A stretch of 64,000 nt of DNA from JAJFFW01 sp965263375 (GTDB taxonomy: Bacteria > Pseudomonadota > Alphaproteobacteria > Caulobacterales > Parvularculaceae): the NCBI GenBank assembly GCA_965263375.1, contig OZ253669.1, forward strand, positions 3,038,001 to 3,102,000, read 5' to 3'. This document shows, in pieces, positions 1 to 8,547 of the stretch. The notes below the pieces were generated by a model, which was given only the letters and a program-made list of their open reading frames with translations, was not told the DNA's origin and searched no databases. A program made the position numbers and the translations under genes. Every line of letters begins with the position of its first letter. Positions within the stretch are counted from its first letter, which is position 1.

Positions 1-25
1 GGAAATCATCAAAGACGAAGCCTAA
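1..25 (+). CDS. 3' end of an upstream gene (partial)
   Basis: The first bases read in frame as E-I-I-K-D-E-A followed by TAA at 23-25, and a plus-strand intrinsic terminator follows 20 bases later. This fits the tail of a gene that begins outside the window. Seven residues are too few to name it. Confidence 0.4.
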
Positions 26-45
26 TTTTTTTGGCAGATAAATTC

Positions 46-75
46 AAAAAGCCCCGCTTGAAGCGGGGCTTTTTT
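46..75 (+). terminator. Rho-independent terminator of the upstream plus-strand gene
   Basis: GCCCCGC (51-57) pairs with GCGGGGC (63-69) around a five-base loop, with A5 before and T6 after the stem. This is a classic intrinsic terminator and works for the gene ending at 25. Confidence 0.9.
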
Positions 76-83
76 ATTCCATC

Positions 84-108
84 AAAAACCTCCACCTCTG
101 GTGGAGGT
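84..108 (-). terminator. Intrinsic terminator of the CE15-like esterase gene
   Basis: ACCTCCACC (88-96) and GGTGGAGGT (100-108) form a perfect 9-bp stem with a 3-base loop. Read on the minus strand the stem is followed by T5 (84-88). It lies about 80 bases past the stop of the minus-strand esterase gene, so the two convergent transcription units each have their own terminator. Confidence 0.7.
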
Positions 109-185
109 CAATGACTTTACAGGGTCGGGTGTGTTTGTGCAGCTGGATGGCGCCGCAAGAAGTAATGACCCCACGCTTTGAATAG

Positions 186-1484
186 CTAAGGCTGCTGCAA
201 AGCGGCGCCGCCTTTAAAATGCGCATCCAAAAACTCTAAAAAAGCGGGCCAGTCTTCTTCGACAACGCCGTGGGTGCCAGGGCGCATCCAAAAGGAAAGC
301 TGTGCGGCGGGGTTAAAAGCATCCCCGCGCTCCTGCGCCAATCCCTCACCGCCGAAAAGTTCGTAGACCGCATCAGCCCCCATCGCGGCGCGAAAAGCGC
401 CGTTCGGGTCAGACCAAACATCACGCCGCGCATTACCTAGCAACAATGGTCGCGGCGCAACCAACGCAATTAATTGATGCTGGTCCACCGGGATTTCTTC
501 TTCGCGCCCGGCATAACCCGCATATGTTTTAGAAAACCAATGGGGAAAGCTGTCCGTTATCTGCTTAATACTTTCACCTTTTTTGAAGCGGTTTAAAGAA
601 GCGCCGCCTGTACCGGATTGGTGCGCGATGGCGCCGTCTATACGCTCATCATACGCCGCCGCCAACAGCGCCGCCTTGCCATAACGCGAATGGCCATAAG
701 CAATGACCCCATCACTATCAATGCGCTCATCACTAAGCAGTACATCACTCATCCGAGAAAACGCCCAGCCCCACGCAGCGATAGCGCCCCATCTTGTGTT
801 TTCATCCTTGTGGCCAGCAGCAAGCCGTTCAAGGGCGGCGAGCCCCGCCTCACCCTGATCCGGTACAATCTCGCTTGGATAAATCGTCGCAAACGCATAT
901 CCGCGCTCCAAAATCATCTTTAACGGCGGTGTTGCAATATATCGTCCAAAGACGTATTTTATAGCGCCAGCCATGAAAGACCCGCCGCCGCACCCGCCTG
1001 CCCCTTCTGGGCGCGCCACCGCCTCATGGGGAATAGTTGACCAGCGCGGGCAAAAGCTTTCCATCATTATTACAGGGGCGGGGCCTGTTGCATCATTTGG
1101 GTAAAGAACATTCATGATGTAATTTGGGGTTTCCCGCTCCACCCCGCTGAACGTTGCTTTAGACCGTAAAACATATTCCTCAAGGCGCGCCGCCCCTTCA
1201 ATCGCCGCCTTATCAAGCGTGCGCTTTTCGACAATCATTGTTGATGATTGTTCAGGCAATACGCCGTAGATGTGCGCTTCAAATGCACGGCGTAGTGCGG
1301 GCGCACGTTTTGTCGTCCATTGCTGAGCCGTCGTAACAGCGTCAATCCCACCCATCGCATCCAGCACCGCTGGGCTTGCTATGGGCCCCCTAGGGGATAA
1401 GTCCGCCCAGGCCATAGTCAATCGGACGCAACCGCTAAGAAGAAGTAACGCGCCTACCAATGCGCATAATCGAATAAACCCCAC
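186..1484 (-). CDS. CE15-like (glucuronoyl esterase family) lipoprotein
   Basis: A 432-residue alpha/beta-hydrolase predicted to be an exported lipoprotein. The N-terminus is a lipoprotein signal with lipobox L-S-G-C, Cys19 being the lipidated residue. The nucleophile elbow G-H-S-R-Y-G-K (264-270, Ser266), the block V-D-Q-H-Q-L-I-A-L-V-A-P-R-P (333-346) and a late His in P-G-T-H-G (His405) are typical of the CE15 family, whose studied members cleave glucuronoyl esters between lignin and xylan or act on related uronate esters. Many bacterial homologues have the same His in place of the fungal Cys before the serine. Start is GTG, with AGGAGG ten bases upstream. Substrate here is inferred only. 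It sits alone, with no other polysaccharide-degradation gene beside it. Confidence 0.8.
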   Translation of the reverse strand: MGFIRLCALVGALLLLSGCVRLTMAWADLSPRGPIASPAVLDAMGGIDAVTTAQQWTTKRAPALRRAFEAHIYGVLPEQSSTMIVEKRTLDKAAIEGAARLEEYVLRSKATFSGVERETPNYIMNVLYPNDATGPAPVIMMESFCPRWSTIPHEAVARPEGAGGCGGGSFMAGAIKYVFGRYIATPPLKMILERGYAFATIYPSEIVPDQGEAGLAALERLAAGHKDENTRWGAIAAWGWAFSRMSDVLLSDERIDSDGVIAYGHSRYGKAALLAAAYDERIDGAIAHQSGTGGASLNRFKKGESIKQITDSFPHWFSKTYAGYAGREEEIPVDQHQLIALVAPRPLLLGNARRDVWSDPNGAFRAAMGADAVYELFGGEGLAQERGDAFNPAAQLSFWMRPGTHGVVEEDWPAFLEFLDAHFKGGAALQQP

Positions 1485-1590
1485 GCGCCGAAACCTCCTG
1501 TCTCGCCGTTATCGGCAGTTTCGCTTCACATGAGATATATAATCGATCTCGCAATCATTATATCGTTCACTCGATAACGATGTCGTGAAA

Positions 1591-2280
1591 TTAAACGCGC
1601 TCAAACATCAGATAAGCGGGGTTACGCCCCTCTTTAATCGCTTTTGCTTCATATCGGGTTTGCGGCCAATCATCGGGCCTAATGCGCCAATCATCTGCGC
1701 ACTCAGCTACCCATACGAAGGCTGGCGCGTTTTGCGCGTGCATCAAGCTCCACTCAATATAACCCGGAATATCTGATGCTATGCGCAATATCCCCCCGGG
1801 CTTGATTAGCCTGGCCGCCTCTTCAAAAAACCAAGGCGAGACGATACGGCGTTTATGATGGCGCTTCTTCGGCCAAGGATCAGGGTGTAAGACAAAAAAA
1901 CGTGACAAACAGCCATCCGGCAGCGCCTCCATCATCGGACGGGCGTCACCATGATGCAGTCGAATATTTGATAACTTCTCGTCTTCAATCTGACAAACGA
2001 GCTTTGCAACGCCATTTACAAAGGGCTCAGCACCAATCATACCGATATCTGGCGAATGGACGGCCTGCCACGCTAAATGCTCGCCGCCGCCGAAGCCAAC
2101 CTCCATCCAATACTCATTTTGATCTGGAAATAAGGCTTCTAAGTCAACGACCTTGCCAGGCTCAAAAGGCACACTAAGCCCCGGCAAAGCGCTTTCCATT
2201 AACCGTGCTTGGCGCGGTTTTAACGCTTTGTCCTGACGCCGTCCGTAGAGGCGAGGAATATAGGCGCTTTCTTCAGTCAA
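1591..2280 (-). CDS. trmB: tRNA (guanine-N7-)-methyltransferase TrmB
   Basis: Methylates N7 of G46 in the variable loop of tRNAs using S-adenosylmethionine. The SAM-binding motif E-V-G-F-G-G-G-E appears near residue 61 and the family signature H-P-D-P-W-P-K-K-R-H near residue 132. Length (229) is normal. The start must be TTG at 2280: an in-frame stop lies two codons upstream and the conserved R-L-Y-G-R-R-Q block near the N-terminus has no earlier ATG. It is 75 bases downstream of metK, which makes its SAM cofactor, in an arrangement common in Alphaproteobacteria. Confidence 0.95.
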   Translation of the reverse strand: MTEESAYIPRLYGRRQDKALKPRQARLMESALPGLSVPFEPGKVVDLEALFPDQNEYWMEVGFGGGEHLAWQAVHSPDIGMIGAEPFVNGVAKLVCQIEDEKLSNIRLHHGDARPMMEALPDGCLSRFFVLHPDPWPKKRHHKRRIVSPWFFEEAARLIKPGGILRIASDIPGYIEWSLMHAQNAPAFVWVAECADDWRIRPDDWPQTRYEAKAIKEGRNPAYLMFERV

Positions 2281-2355
2281 ATCTTAAATACAAAATGGCG
2301 GCGCCAGGAAAAGGTTTTCGGCGCCGCTGGGTTTCTTGCTAATCAACGCCGTCAG

Positions 2356-3582
2356 CTATGCGCCGAGTGCTTTCTTGATCGCATCAGCGAGATCCGTCTT
2401 CTCCCAAGAAAAGCCGCCATCCGCATCCGCTTCGCGGCCGAAATGACCGTAAGCCGCTGTGCGCGCGTAAATTGGCTTGTTCAAATCCAAATGACGACGG
2501 ATGCCGGACGGTGAAAGATCCATCACCTCGTCGAGAACCTTCTCAACAGCATCATCGCTAAACTGACCGCCGCCATGCTGATCCACATAGATCGAGAGCG
2601 GACGGGCAACACCAATGGCGTAAGAAAGCTGGATGGTGCAGCGCTCAGCCACACCAGCCGCAACAACGTTTTTAGCAAGATACCGCGCCGCATAGGCCGC
2701 AGACCGGTCCACTTTTGTTGTGTCTTTACCCGAAAACGCACCCCCGCCATGAGGCGCGGCGCCGCCATAGGTGTCGACGATAATCTTGCGGCCGGTCAAA
2801 CCAGCGTCGCCATCAGGTCCGCCGATAACAAATTTCCCGGTTGGGTTCACATGCCAGGCGCAATCATCTGCAATCGGCAAGCCATCCAAAGCATCACGGA
2901 TATAAGGTTCAACGACACTACGCACTTTTGCTGGATCCCAGCTTTCATCCATATGTTGTGTAGAAAGAACGAGGCTCGTGACAGAATGTGGGCGCCCATT
3001 TTCATAACGCACAGTAACCTGGCTTTTCGCATCTGGCCCTAATAGACCAGCATCCCCTTTACCGGCGTGGCGCGCATCCGCCAAAAGCTTCAAAATCTTA
3101 TGGCTGTAATAGATGGGCGCAGGCATTAAGCCATCTGTCTCACGGCAAGCATAGCCGAACATAATCCCCTGATCGCCAGCGCCTTCCGCATTAGCATCAG
3201 CAGCTTTATCCACCCCCTGGGCGATATCTGATGATTGGCCGTGGAGCAATACATCCACATCAGCATTCCGCCAATGGAACCCATCTTGCTCATAACCAAT
3301 GCTCTTTATCGCTTCACGTGCAACCGCTTCGAATGGCTCGGCTTTTACAAGACCGCCATCGCCCATCAAATGGGCCGGCGCCCGAACTTCCCCTGCAATA
3401 ACAACCTTATTGGTCGTGGTTAAGGTCTCGCACGCAACGCGTACATCCCAAGGCTCCATCCCGGAGCTTAGCGCTTCACGATAAATAAGATCGACGATTT
3501 CATCTGAAATGCGGTCACAAACTTTGTCGGGGTGACCTTCGGAAACGCTTTCACTGGTAAATTGGTAAGATTGGCGGGCCAT
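2356..3582 (-). CDS. metK: S-adenosylmethionine synthetase MetK
   Basis: Makes S-adenosylmethionine from methionine and ATP in the cytoplasm. Recognisable family blocks are S-V-S-E-G-H-P-D-K near the N-terminus, the ATP-binding hexapeptide region G-A-G-D-Q-G-I-M-F-G-Y, and the phosphate-binding loop G-G-G-A-F-S-G-K-D. Length (408) is slightly above the roughly 385-395 usual, as in many alphaproteobacteria. It starts with ATG, preceded by GGGAAGG about 9 bases upstream, and follows a regulator gene that has its own terminator. The 166-base leader therefore probably carries metK's own promoter and contains a hairpin. Confidence 0.97.
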   Translation of the reverse strand: MARQSYQFTSESVSEGHPDKVCDRISDEIVDLIYREALSSGMEPWDVRVACETLTTTNKVVIAGEVRAPAHLMGDGGLVKAEPFEAVAREAIKSIGYEQDGFHWRNADVDVLLHGQSSDIAQGVDKAADANAEGAGDQGIMFGYACRETDGLMPAPIYYSHKILKLLADARHAGKGDAGLLGPDAKSQVTVRYENGRPHSVTSLVLSTQHMDESWDPAKVRSVVEPYIRDALDGLPIADDCAWHVNPTGKFVIGGPDGDAGLTGRKIIVDTYGGAAPHGGGAFSGKDTTKVDRSAAYAARYLAKNVVAAGVAERCTIQLSYAIGVARPLSIYVDQHGGGQFSDDAVEKVLDEVMDLSPSGIRRHLDLNKPIYARTAAYGHFGREADADGGFSWEKTDLADAIKKALGA

Positions 3583-3617
3583 GGGAGACGCCTTCCCTCA
3601 TATAAAGAAAAGTTTAT

Positions 3618-3649
3618 GTGTTCCCTAAAGCTCTTAGCGAAAGGGACAC
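3618..3649 (-). promoter_or_regulatory. Hairpin in the metK leader
   Basis: On the minus strand GTGTCCCT pairs with AGGGAACAC (one bulged base) around a 15-base loop, about 35 bases upstream of metK. Alphaproteobacterial metK leaders often carry SAM- or SAH-sensing riboswitches, but I could not match this leader to a known consensus. It is listed only as a possible regulatory structure. Confidence 0.3.
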
Positions 3650-3729
3650 ACTCTGTCTACGCCTAACTGACTGTCCGCCTTGATCTATTTAGCAACAAGA
3701 CGGCGCAGGCAATCTAAGCCCCATGAAAG

Positions 3730-3760
3730 GTAAACAACAAACAAGGCTTTAAAGCCTTGT
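3730..3760 (-). terminator. Intrinsic terminator overlapping the stop codon of the XRE regulator
   Basis: A perfect 20-base palindrome (3741-3760, ACAAGGCTTT and its complement) contains the last codons and the TAA of the regulator gene. Read on the minus strand it is followed by TTGTTGTTT. This separates the regulator transcript from metK. Confidence 0.75.
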
Positions 3761-4165
3761 CGCCCCCTCAGCGATCGCTTTGACAAGATCAAGTACGCCC
3801 TTACGAACCTTAGGATCTTGGATGTCAGCATAATAGCGACACAGCTGGACGCCATCGGGAGTATTTAACATTTCCATAAAAGAAACATCCCCCTCGCCGC
3901 GTTCAGCAAAGCCCATGGCTTCGGCTTTTTCACCACTGAAGTCATCAAATAGATATTGTATCGGCACATCCAGAATTCTTGAAATTTCGAAAATTCTGCT
4001 TGCCCCAATACGGTTCACGCCTTTTTCGTACTTTTGAACTTGTTGGAAGGTCAATCCTAAGGCCTCGCCAAGTTTATCTTGGCTCATCCCTAGCAGCGTA
4101 CGTCGCAGCTTTACGCGCGCCCCAACGTGTATATCGATGGGGTGCGGAGTTTTATTTTTGTCCAT
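3749..4165 (-). CDS. XRE-family helix-turn-helix regulator of the metK-lnt locus
   Basis: A cytoplasmic DNA-binding protein of 138 residues with an N-terminal Cro/CI-type helix-turn-helix. The recognition region reads G-M-S-Q-D-K-L-G-E-A-L-G-L, then T-F-Q-Q-V-Q-K-Y-E-K-G and N-R-I-G-A-S-R (roughly residues 25-60). A longer frame opens with TTG at 4183, but ATG at 4165 gives the usual N-terminus of this family, ending in P-H-P-I-D-x-H-V-G. Homologues sit between lnt and metK in many alphaproteobacteria. The target genes are not known to me. Its terminator overlaps its stop codon. Confidence 0.85.
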   Translation of the reverse strand: MDKNKTPHPIDIHVGARVKLRRTLLGMSQDKLGEALGLTFQQVQKYEKGVNRIGASRIFEISRILDVPIQYLFDDFSGEKAEAMGFAERGEGDVSFMEMLNTPDGVQLCRYYADIQDPKVRKGVLDLVKAIAEGATRL

Positions 4166-4293
4166 TAGTCGTAGTCGTCCCAAAACTTAAAATTAAGCGC
4201 GCCCAATATGCGCCAAAGACTCTCCCAAATGCTGTTATAGGGTAGTTTCCTGTGACAGTGAAGTTTTAGTAACCCCAGCACCAAGCTATATGG

Positions 4294-5946
4294 TCACGCC
4301 CTTAGACGCGTATGAAAGTTGATTAGAAATAATAGCCCTAGTATCACAAAAAATAGCAAATCGCCGATTTGGGAATAGAGTGTGGCCCGCGCCGCACGCG
4401 GTAACGACGCGTCGATCACGCCTTGCTCATAAAGTGGCAAACGCCGCACATAAACACCACGTGCGTCAATAAGCGCGGATATACCCGTGTTGGCCGAACG
4501 CGCCATGGGCAAGCCGGTTTCAATTGTTCTAAGACGCGCTTGGTCAAGGTGTTGTCTTGGTCCGGACGTATCGCCAAACCAAGCATCATTTGTCACGGCC
4601 AATAACCATTCTGGGCGCTCTGCTGGCGGATAAATAGCGCCAGGAAAAATCGCTTCATAGCAAATTAGAGGAGCAAAAGACGGCCCGCCCGCTGATAAAG
4701 TGCGCGGCCCCTCCCCCTTTGCAAATCCTTCTTCAAAGGGCGCCAATTGCGCCAAACCTATCGCCCGCAAAAGTCCGCTTAAGGGCAAATATTCGCCAAA
4801 AGGAACCAGATGATGCTTGTCATAGTGTAAGATTGCGCGGCGCCCGGCCTGAGTTTCCGCGATCACCGCAAGCGAATTATAATATCGCCAAGCACGCGCT
4901 GGATCAGCAGCATCCTCTTTAAAATCACGGCGCACCGCACCAGCAATTAAAACCGCATTCTTTGGCAACGTGCGGGATACTTCAGATAAGGCGTCTTTTA
5001 CCTCATCAATTAATGGGGCGCTATTTTCCGGCCAAATCACATACACTCGCCCATCACTGGCGTTTAATCCATCAGACAACTCTAGATGGCGTCTTAAATT
5101 CCGCCCCCAGAGGGACGCATCAATTTTCTCGCGCTGTGGAATGTTTGGCTGCACAATACGTACAAACACATTTTCATGTATGCCAGGATTAATAAGACTT
5201 AGTCGGACACCGCCTAACCCGATAATAATTAATCCGCCGATCAATGTTACAAACACGCCTTTTAAAACGGTTCGCTGAGACCCGGCGCCTTTTTCTGCGC
5301 CAATCCCTTTTTCTGCACCAATCATTGATACGCAAAAAGCGGCTGGCGCCGCGCTTAATCCAACAACAAAAATACTTAACCCGTAAACACCCCACCAAGC
5401 GGCCGTTTGCGCGCTCAGCGCACTAAAAGCGAGAGCTTGTCCAGATAAGTTCCACGGCAGGCCTGTAAGAATGTGCCCGCGCACATACTCAAACACACAC
5501 CAAGAAACGGTAAAAACGAGAATACGCGTCCACTTTTGCGACCAAAACTTTACCGCAAGGGCCGCCGCACCGGCGCAAAACAAAGCCAAAAAGGCTGGCA
5601 TCCCAAGCATCGCAAATGGCGCCATCCAGGCAAATTGCTCCGCCTGTACAAGAAACGAAAACGCCATCCAATAAATGCCGACAAGAAAATGGCCAAACCC
5701 AAACCACCACCCTAGCGAAGCAGCAGCACGCATGGGGCGCTGATCGCGATCCGCCCAATCAAGCAACCAGATAAAGACAGAAAAACCAATTGGCGCAAAA
5801 AAAAACCAATTAAATGGGGCAAATGAAAGGGCGAGAACGGCGCCGGCGCCAAAGGCAGCCCCGCGGCGACGCCACGGACTTAGGGAGCTCATTAAATCAG
5901 CCACATGCGCTAAAATACGCTCGGCTCGCGCTCCAATCTCACTCAT
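4294..5946 (-). CDS. lnt: Apolipoprotein N-acyltransferase Lnt
   Basis: Inner-membrane enzyme that adds the third acyl chain to bacterial lipoproteins. Several hydrophobic segments occupy roughly residues 25-250, followed by a periplasmic carbon-nitrogen-hydrolase domain. The catalytic triad is visible as Glu307 (W-P-E-N-S-A), Lys377 (Y-D-K-H-H) and Cys429 (I-C-Y-E-A), with the conserved F-G-E-Y-L-P block after the lysine. The ATG at 5946 is preferred over an adjacent GTG, giving 550 residues. A tandem 18-base duplication inside the gene repeats I-G-A-E-K-G. It follows corC by 15 bases, so the two are probably co-transcribed. Confidence 0.96.
   Translation of the reverse strand: MSEIGARAERILAHVADLMSSLSPWRRRGAAFGAGAVLALSFAPFNWFFFAPIGFSVFIWLLDWADRDQRPMRAAASLGWWFGFGHFLVGIYWMAFSFLVQAEQFAWMAPFAMLGMPAFLALFCAGAAALAVKFWSQKWTRILVFTVSWCVFEYVRGHILTGLPWNLSGQALAFSALSAQTAAWWGVYGLSIFVVGLSAAPAAFCVSMIGAEKGIGAEKGAGSQRTVLKGVFVTLIGGLIIIGLGGVRLSLINPGIHENVFVRIVQPNIPQREKIDASLWGRNLRRHLELSDGLNASDGRVYVIWPENSAPLIDEVKDALSEVSRTLPKNAVLIAGAVRRDFKEDAADPARAWRYYNSLAVIAETQAGRRAILHYDKHHLVPFGEYLPLSGLLRAIGLAQLAPFEEGFAKGEGPRTLSAGGPSFAPLICYEAIFPGAIYPPAERPEWLLAVTNDAWFGDTSGPRQHLDQARLRTIETGLPMARSANTGISALIDARGVYVRRLPLYEQGVIDASLPRAARATLYSQIGDLLFFVILGLLFLINFHTRLRA
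5288..5323. repeat. Tandem 18-base duplication inside lnt
   Basis: Two adjacent 18-base units differing at one base (5288-5305 and 5306-5323). They encode a repeated I-G-A-E-K-G in a loop between the membrane part and the catalytic domain of Lnt. The frame is kept. Confidence 0.85.
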
Positions 5947-5961
5947 CACCCATCCCCAGAT

Positions 5962-6915
5962 CTATTCAGCTGCTTTTGCCGGTTCTGCAGCGGCAGGACG
6001 CACAGCGCTCAACCGCGGCGTATCTCCACCTTTGCTTTTTCGATCAGCATTATCAGTTTCATGATTAGTATTTTCTTTAGCCGGACAAATTCGAACTTTC
6101 CGTATGGTGCGCGCATCCGCCTCCATAACTTCAAAGATCAGCCCCGCCTCAGTGTTGATGACCTCTCCGCGTTGGGGAACCCGCCCTGCTATAGAAAACA
6201 CCCATCCGCCAACCGTATCCACTTCTTCTTCTTCACCGAGCCCTTCTAGCTCAACACCAGTCGCTTCAGTGAAGTCTTGTAACTCGACACGAGCGTCAGC
6301 TTCCCAGCCGCCGCCGCTCGCCGCGATCACCATGGGCGCTTCTTCGTCATCATGCTCATCATTAATGTCGCCGACAATTTGCTCAACCAAATCTTCGATT
6401 GTCAACAAGCCGTCAGTACCGCCAAATTCGTCGATAACAAGCGCCATATGGATGCGCGAGGCTTGCATACGCAATAGCAAATCCGTAATCCGCATGGATG
6501 GCGGCGCATACAGAACATCACGGCGTAATTTTTTAAGACCAGCATCACTTTCAGCGCCAGTCTCCGCTAATTGTGCAACAACATCTTTAATATGAACCAT
6601 GCCAACCGGATCATCGAGATCATGGCGATACACCGGCAAGCGGGAATGCCCCGCTTCAGCAAACGCTTTTACAAGCTCATCCATTGGGGTATCGAGATCA
6701 ACAGCAATAATATCAGCGCGCGGCGCCATCACATCACGCACGCGTTTTTCATCAAACGCAATAACGCGCTCGATCATTTCGCGTTTGTCACGGGGAAGCC
6801 CGACGGCGCTGGCAACGCTATTTGATAACTCGTTAGTCAGGACGTTTTTTTCATCGTCCCCCCAAAGGTTTTGAATTTTTTTCCAAAAACCTTTTTTAGT
6901 CTTTACCCCATTCAT
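5962..6915 (-). CDS. corC: CorC/HlyC-type CBS-domain protein
   Basis: A 317-residue soluble protein of the CorC/TlyC type: two CBS domains (roughly residues 65-195, with V-M-A-P-R-A-D near 60-66 and F-G-G-T-D-G-L-L-T near 164-172) followed by a C-terminal transporter-associated domain. Homologues have been linked to magnesium/cobalt efflux, but this short form lacks the membrane DUF21 domain. Its start overlaps the ybeY stop by four bases (ATGA), so it is translationally coupled to ybeY. In many alphaproteobacteria the gene sits between ybeY and lnt, as here. Confidence 0.9.
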   Translation of the reverse strand: MNGVKTKKGFWKKIQNLWGDDEKNVLTNELSNSVASAVGLPRDKREMIERVIAFDEKRVRDVMAPRADIIAVDLDTPMDELVKAFAEAGHSRLPVYRHDLDDPVGMVHIKDVVAQLAETGAESDAGLKKLRRDVLYAPPSMRITDLLLRMQASRIHMALVIDEFGGTDGLLTIEDLVEQIVGDINDEHDDEEAPMVIAASGGGWEADARVELQDFTEATGVELEGLGEEEEVDTVGGWVFSIAGRVPQRGEVINTEAGLIFEVMEADARTIRKVRICPAKENTNHETDNADRKSKGGDTPRLSAVRPAAAEPAKAAE

Positions 6916-7373
6916 TTAAGTTCTCTGCTATAAGGATCAGCAACGCCGATCGTCGCCAAAATCTCGGTCTCCATACGTTCCATTTCATCCGCTTCTTCAT
7001 CAGTTTGGTGATCGTAACCAACCAGATGTAAAAGCCCATGCAAGATCAAATGGGCGGCATGATCATGAAGTGTTATGCGCGCCTCGTCAGCTTCGCGCAA
7101 GCATATGCTATAGCCAAGTGCAATATCGCCCAAAAACGAGGGAGCCGCCTCGCCAGAGGGAAAAGACAACACATTTGTCGGCTTATCCTTATTGCGAAAA
7201 TCGCGATTTAAAGACTGCACGCGGTCATTGTCGGTAAGCAACAGAGCAACGCCCCCATCAAGAGCGTTAACCCGTTTGCGCGCCGCCTTGTGAACAATAT
7301 TTGCAAGATCTTCGGCGTCCGGCAAAGAAGTATGCCAGTGATCAGCTTCTATCACAGTCTCAATCTCGCGCAT
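6912..7373 (-). CDS. ybeY: Endoribonuclease YbeY
   Basis: Zinc-dependent single-strand endoribonuclease used in 16S rRNA 3' maturation and ribosome quality control. The metal site H-x3-H-x5-H is visible as His112, His116 and His122. The frame is open further upstream inside phoH, but ATG at 7373 gives a normal 153-residue protein starting M-R-E-I-E, with AAGAG about eight bases upstream. It overlaps the end of phoH by 14 bases and corC by four, so phoH, ybeY and corC form a tightly coupled operon. Confidence 0.93.
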   Translation of the reverse strand: MREIETVIEADHWHTSLPDAEDLANIVHKAARKRVNALDGGVALLLTDNDRVQSLNRDFRNKDKPTNVLSFPSGEAAPSFLGDIALGYSICLREADEARITLHDHAAHLILHGLLHLVGYDHQTDEEADEMERMETEILATIGVADPYSRELK

Positions 7374-8427
7374 GATGCTCTTCACGATCCCCCTGCTGCG
7401 CAGCTCTTCGATCATAGGCCTTGATAATGCGGGAAACCAGAGCATGTCGCACAACGTCACCAGCTTGGAATCGTATGACTTTCACACCCTCTACGCCATC
7501 CAAAAGCCCCAGCGCATCAGCAAGACCAGAAATCTCGCCAGGCTTTAAATCAGACTGCGTCGGATCCCCGGTAATCGCCATATGCGAGCCTTCGCCAAGG
7601 CGCGTTAGAAACATTTTCATCTGGGCGACGGTCGCGTTTTGAGACTCATCTAATATGACAGCAGCGCGGGCCAAAGTGCGTCCACGCATAAAGGCGAGCG
7701 GAGCGATTTCAATCTCACCTGATTGTAATCGTCGCTCTACATAGTCCACCGATAACATATCATAAAGCGCATCATAAAGCGGGCGCATATACGGGTCGAC
7801 CTTATCTTTCATATCACCAGGCAGAAAGCCAATTTGCTCACCCGCCTCAACCGCTGGCCGGGAAAGAATGATTCGTTCCACCGCACCGCTGGTGTAAAGC
7901 TGCACGGCTTGGGCGACCGCAAGATAGGTTTTGCCCGTACCGGCCGGCCCCACGCCAAAGGTCAATTCATGGTTCTGCAGCGCCCTTAAATAAGAAGCTT
8001 GATTAGCTGTGCGCGGCGCAATCATTCGCTTAGGCGTCTTAATCGCGACAGCGTCAGGGGCTGTTTGCTTGTCCGCACGATCTTTGGCTAATCGCCCTGC
8101 TGCCCGCACCTCCGCCGGGGTAACTGGCTGGCCTTTTTCGATCCGTTCATAAAGGCTGCAAAGCGCCGAAACCGCTTTTGCGCGCGCGTCCTCAGATCCG
8201 CTCACTGACAGACGATTTCCACGCGGATCAATACGGACCCCAAGGGCTTGCTCTAGAATGACGAAATGAGCATCGTGCTCACCCGCCAATTCGGCGAGAA
8301 ACCGATTATCGTCAAAACTCAGCTGGTCGATGGCGGCGGAAGTAGGAGTATCGACGTTTATTGCTGCCTCACCCGGCATGCCTTTGGATGCGTCTTTATT
8401 AACTTTCGCAGTTTTTTGATGTGCCAA
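7360..8427 (-). CDS. phoH: PhoH-like P-loop ATPase
   Basis: Cytoplasmic P-loop ATPase of the PhoH/YbeZ family, which works with YbeY in RNA metabolism. The Walker A motif is G-P-A-G-T-G-K-T (around residue 157) and the Walker B-like block reads V-I-L-D-E-S-Q-N. Two starts are possible: TTG at 8427, preceded by AGAAGG with seven-base spacing (355 residues), or ATG at 8379 (339 residues). The better ribosome-binding site favours TTG. It overlaps ybeY downstream, and miaB lies 120 bases upstream in the same direction. Confidence 0.93.
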   Translation of the reverse strand: MAHQKTAKVNKDASKGMPGEAAINVDTPTSAAIDQLSFDDNRFLAELAGEHDAHFVILEQALGVRIDPRGNRLSVSGSEDARAKAVSALCSLYERIEKGQPVTPAEVRAAGRLAKDRADKQTAPDAVAIKTPKRMIAPRTANQASYLRALQNHELTFGVGPAGTGKTYLAVAQAVQLYTSGAVERIILSRPAVEAGEQIGFLPGDMKDKVDPYMRPLYDALYDMLSVDYVERRLQSGEIEIAPLAFMRGRTLARAAVILDESQNATVAQMKMFLTRLGEGSHMAITGDPTQSDLKPGEISGLADALGLLDGVEGVKVIRFQAGDVVRHALVSRIIKAYDRRAAQQGDREEHHARD

Positions 8428-8547
8428 GCTTTCGCCTTCTATCCACGCCGTCCTAAATCCCAGATCCTTCAGATCGAAACCTTATGAGGATTAGGAGCCA
8501 ACCTAAAATACCAATCCTATTCAACTTACGCTAAATGAGCCCAAATT

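Noticed and set aside
3583..3748. SAM-II or SAM/SAH riboswitch before metK
   Set aside because: The hairpin is there, but the conserved pseudoknot partner and core bases could not be matched, so it is listed only as a leader hairpin.
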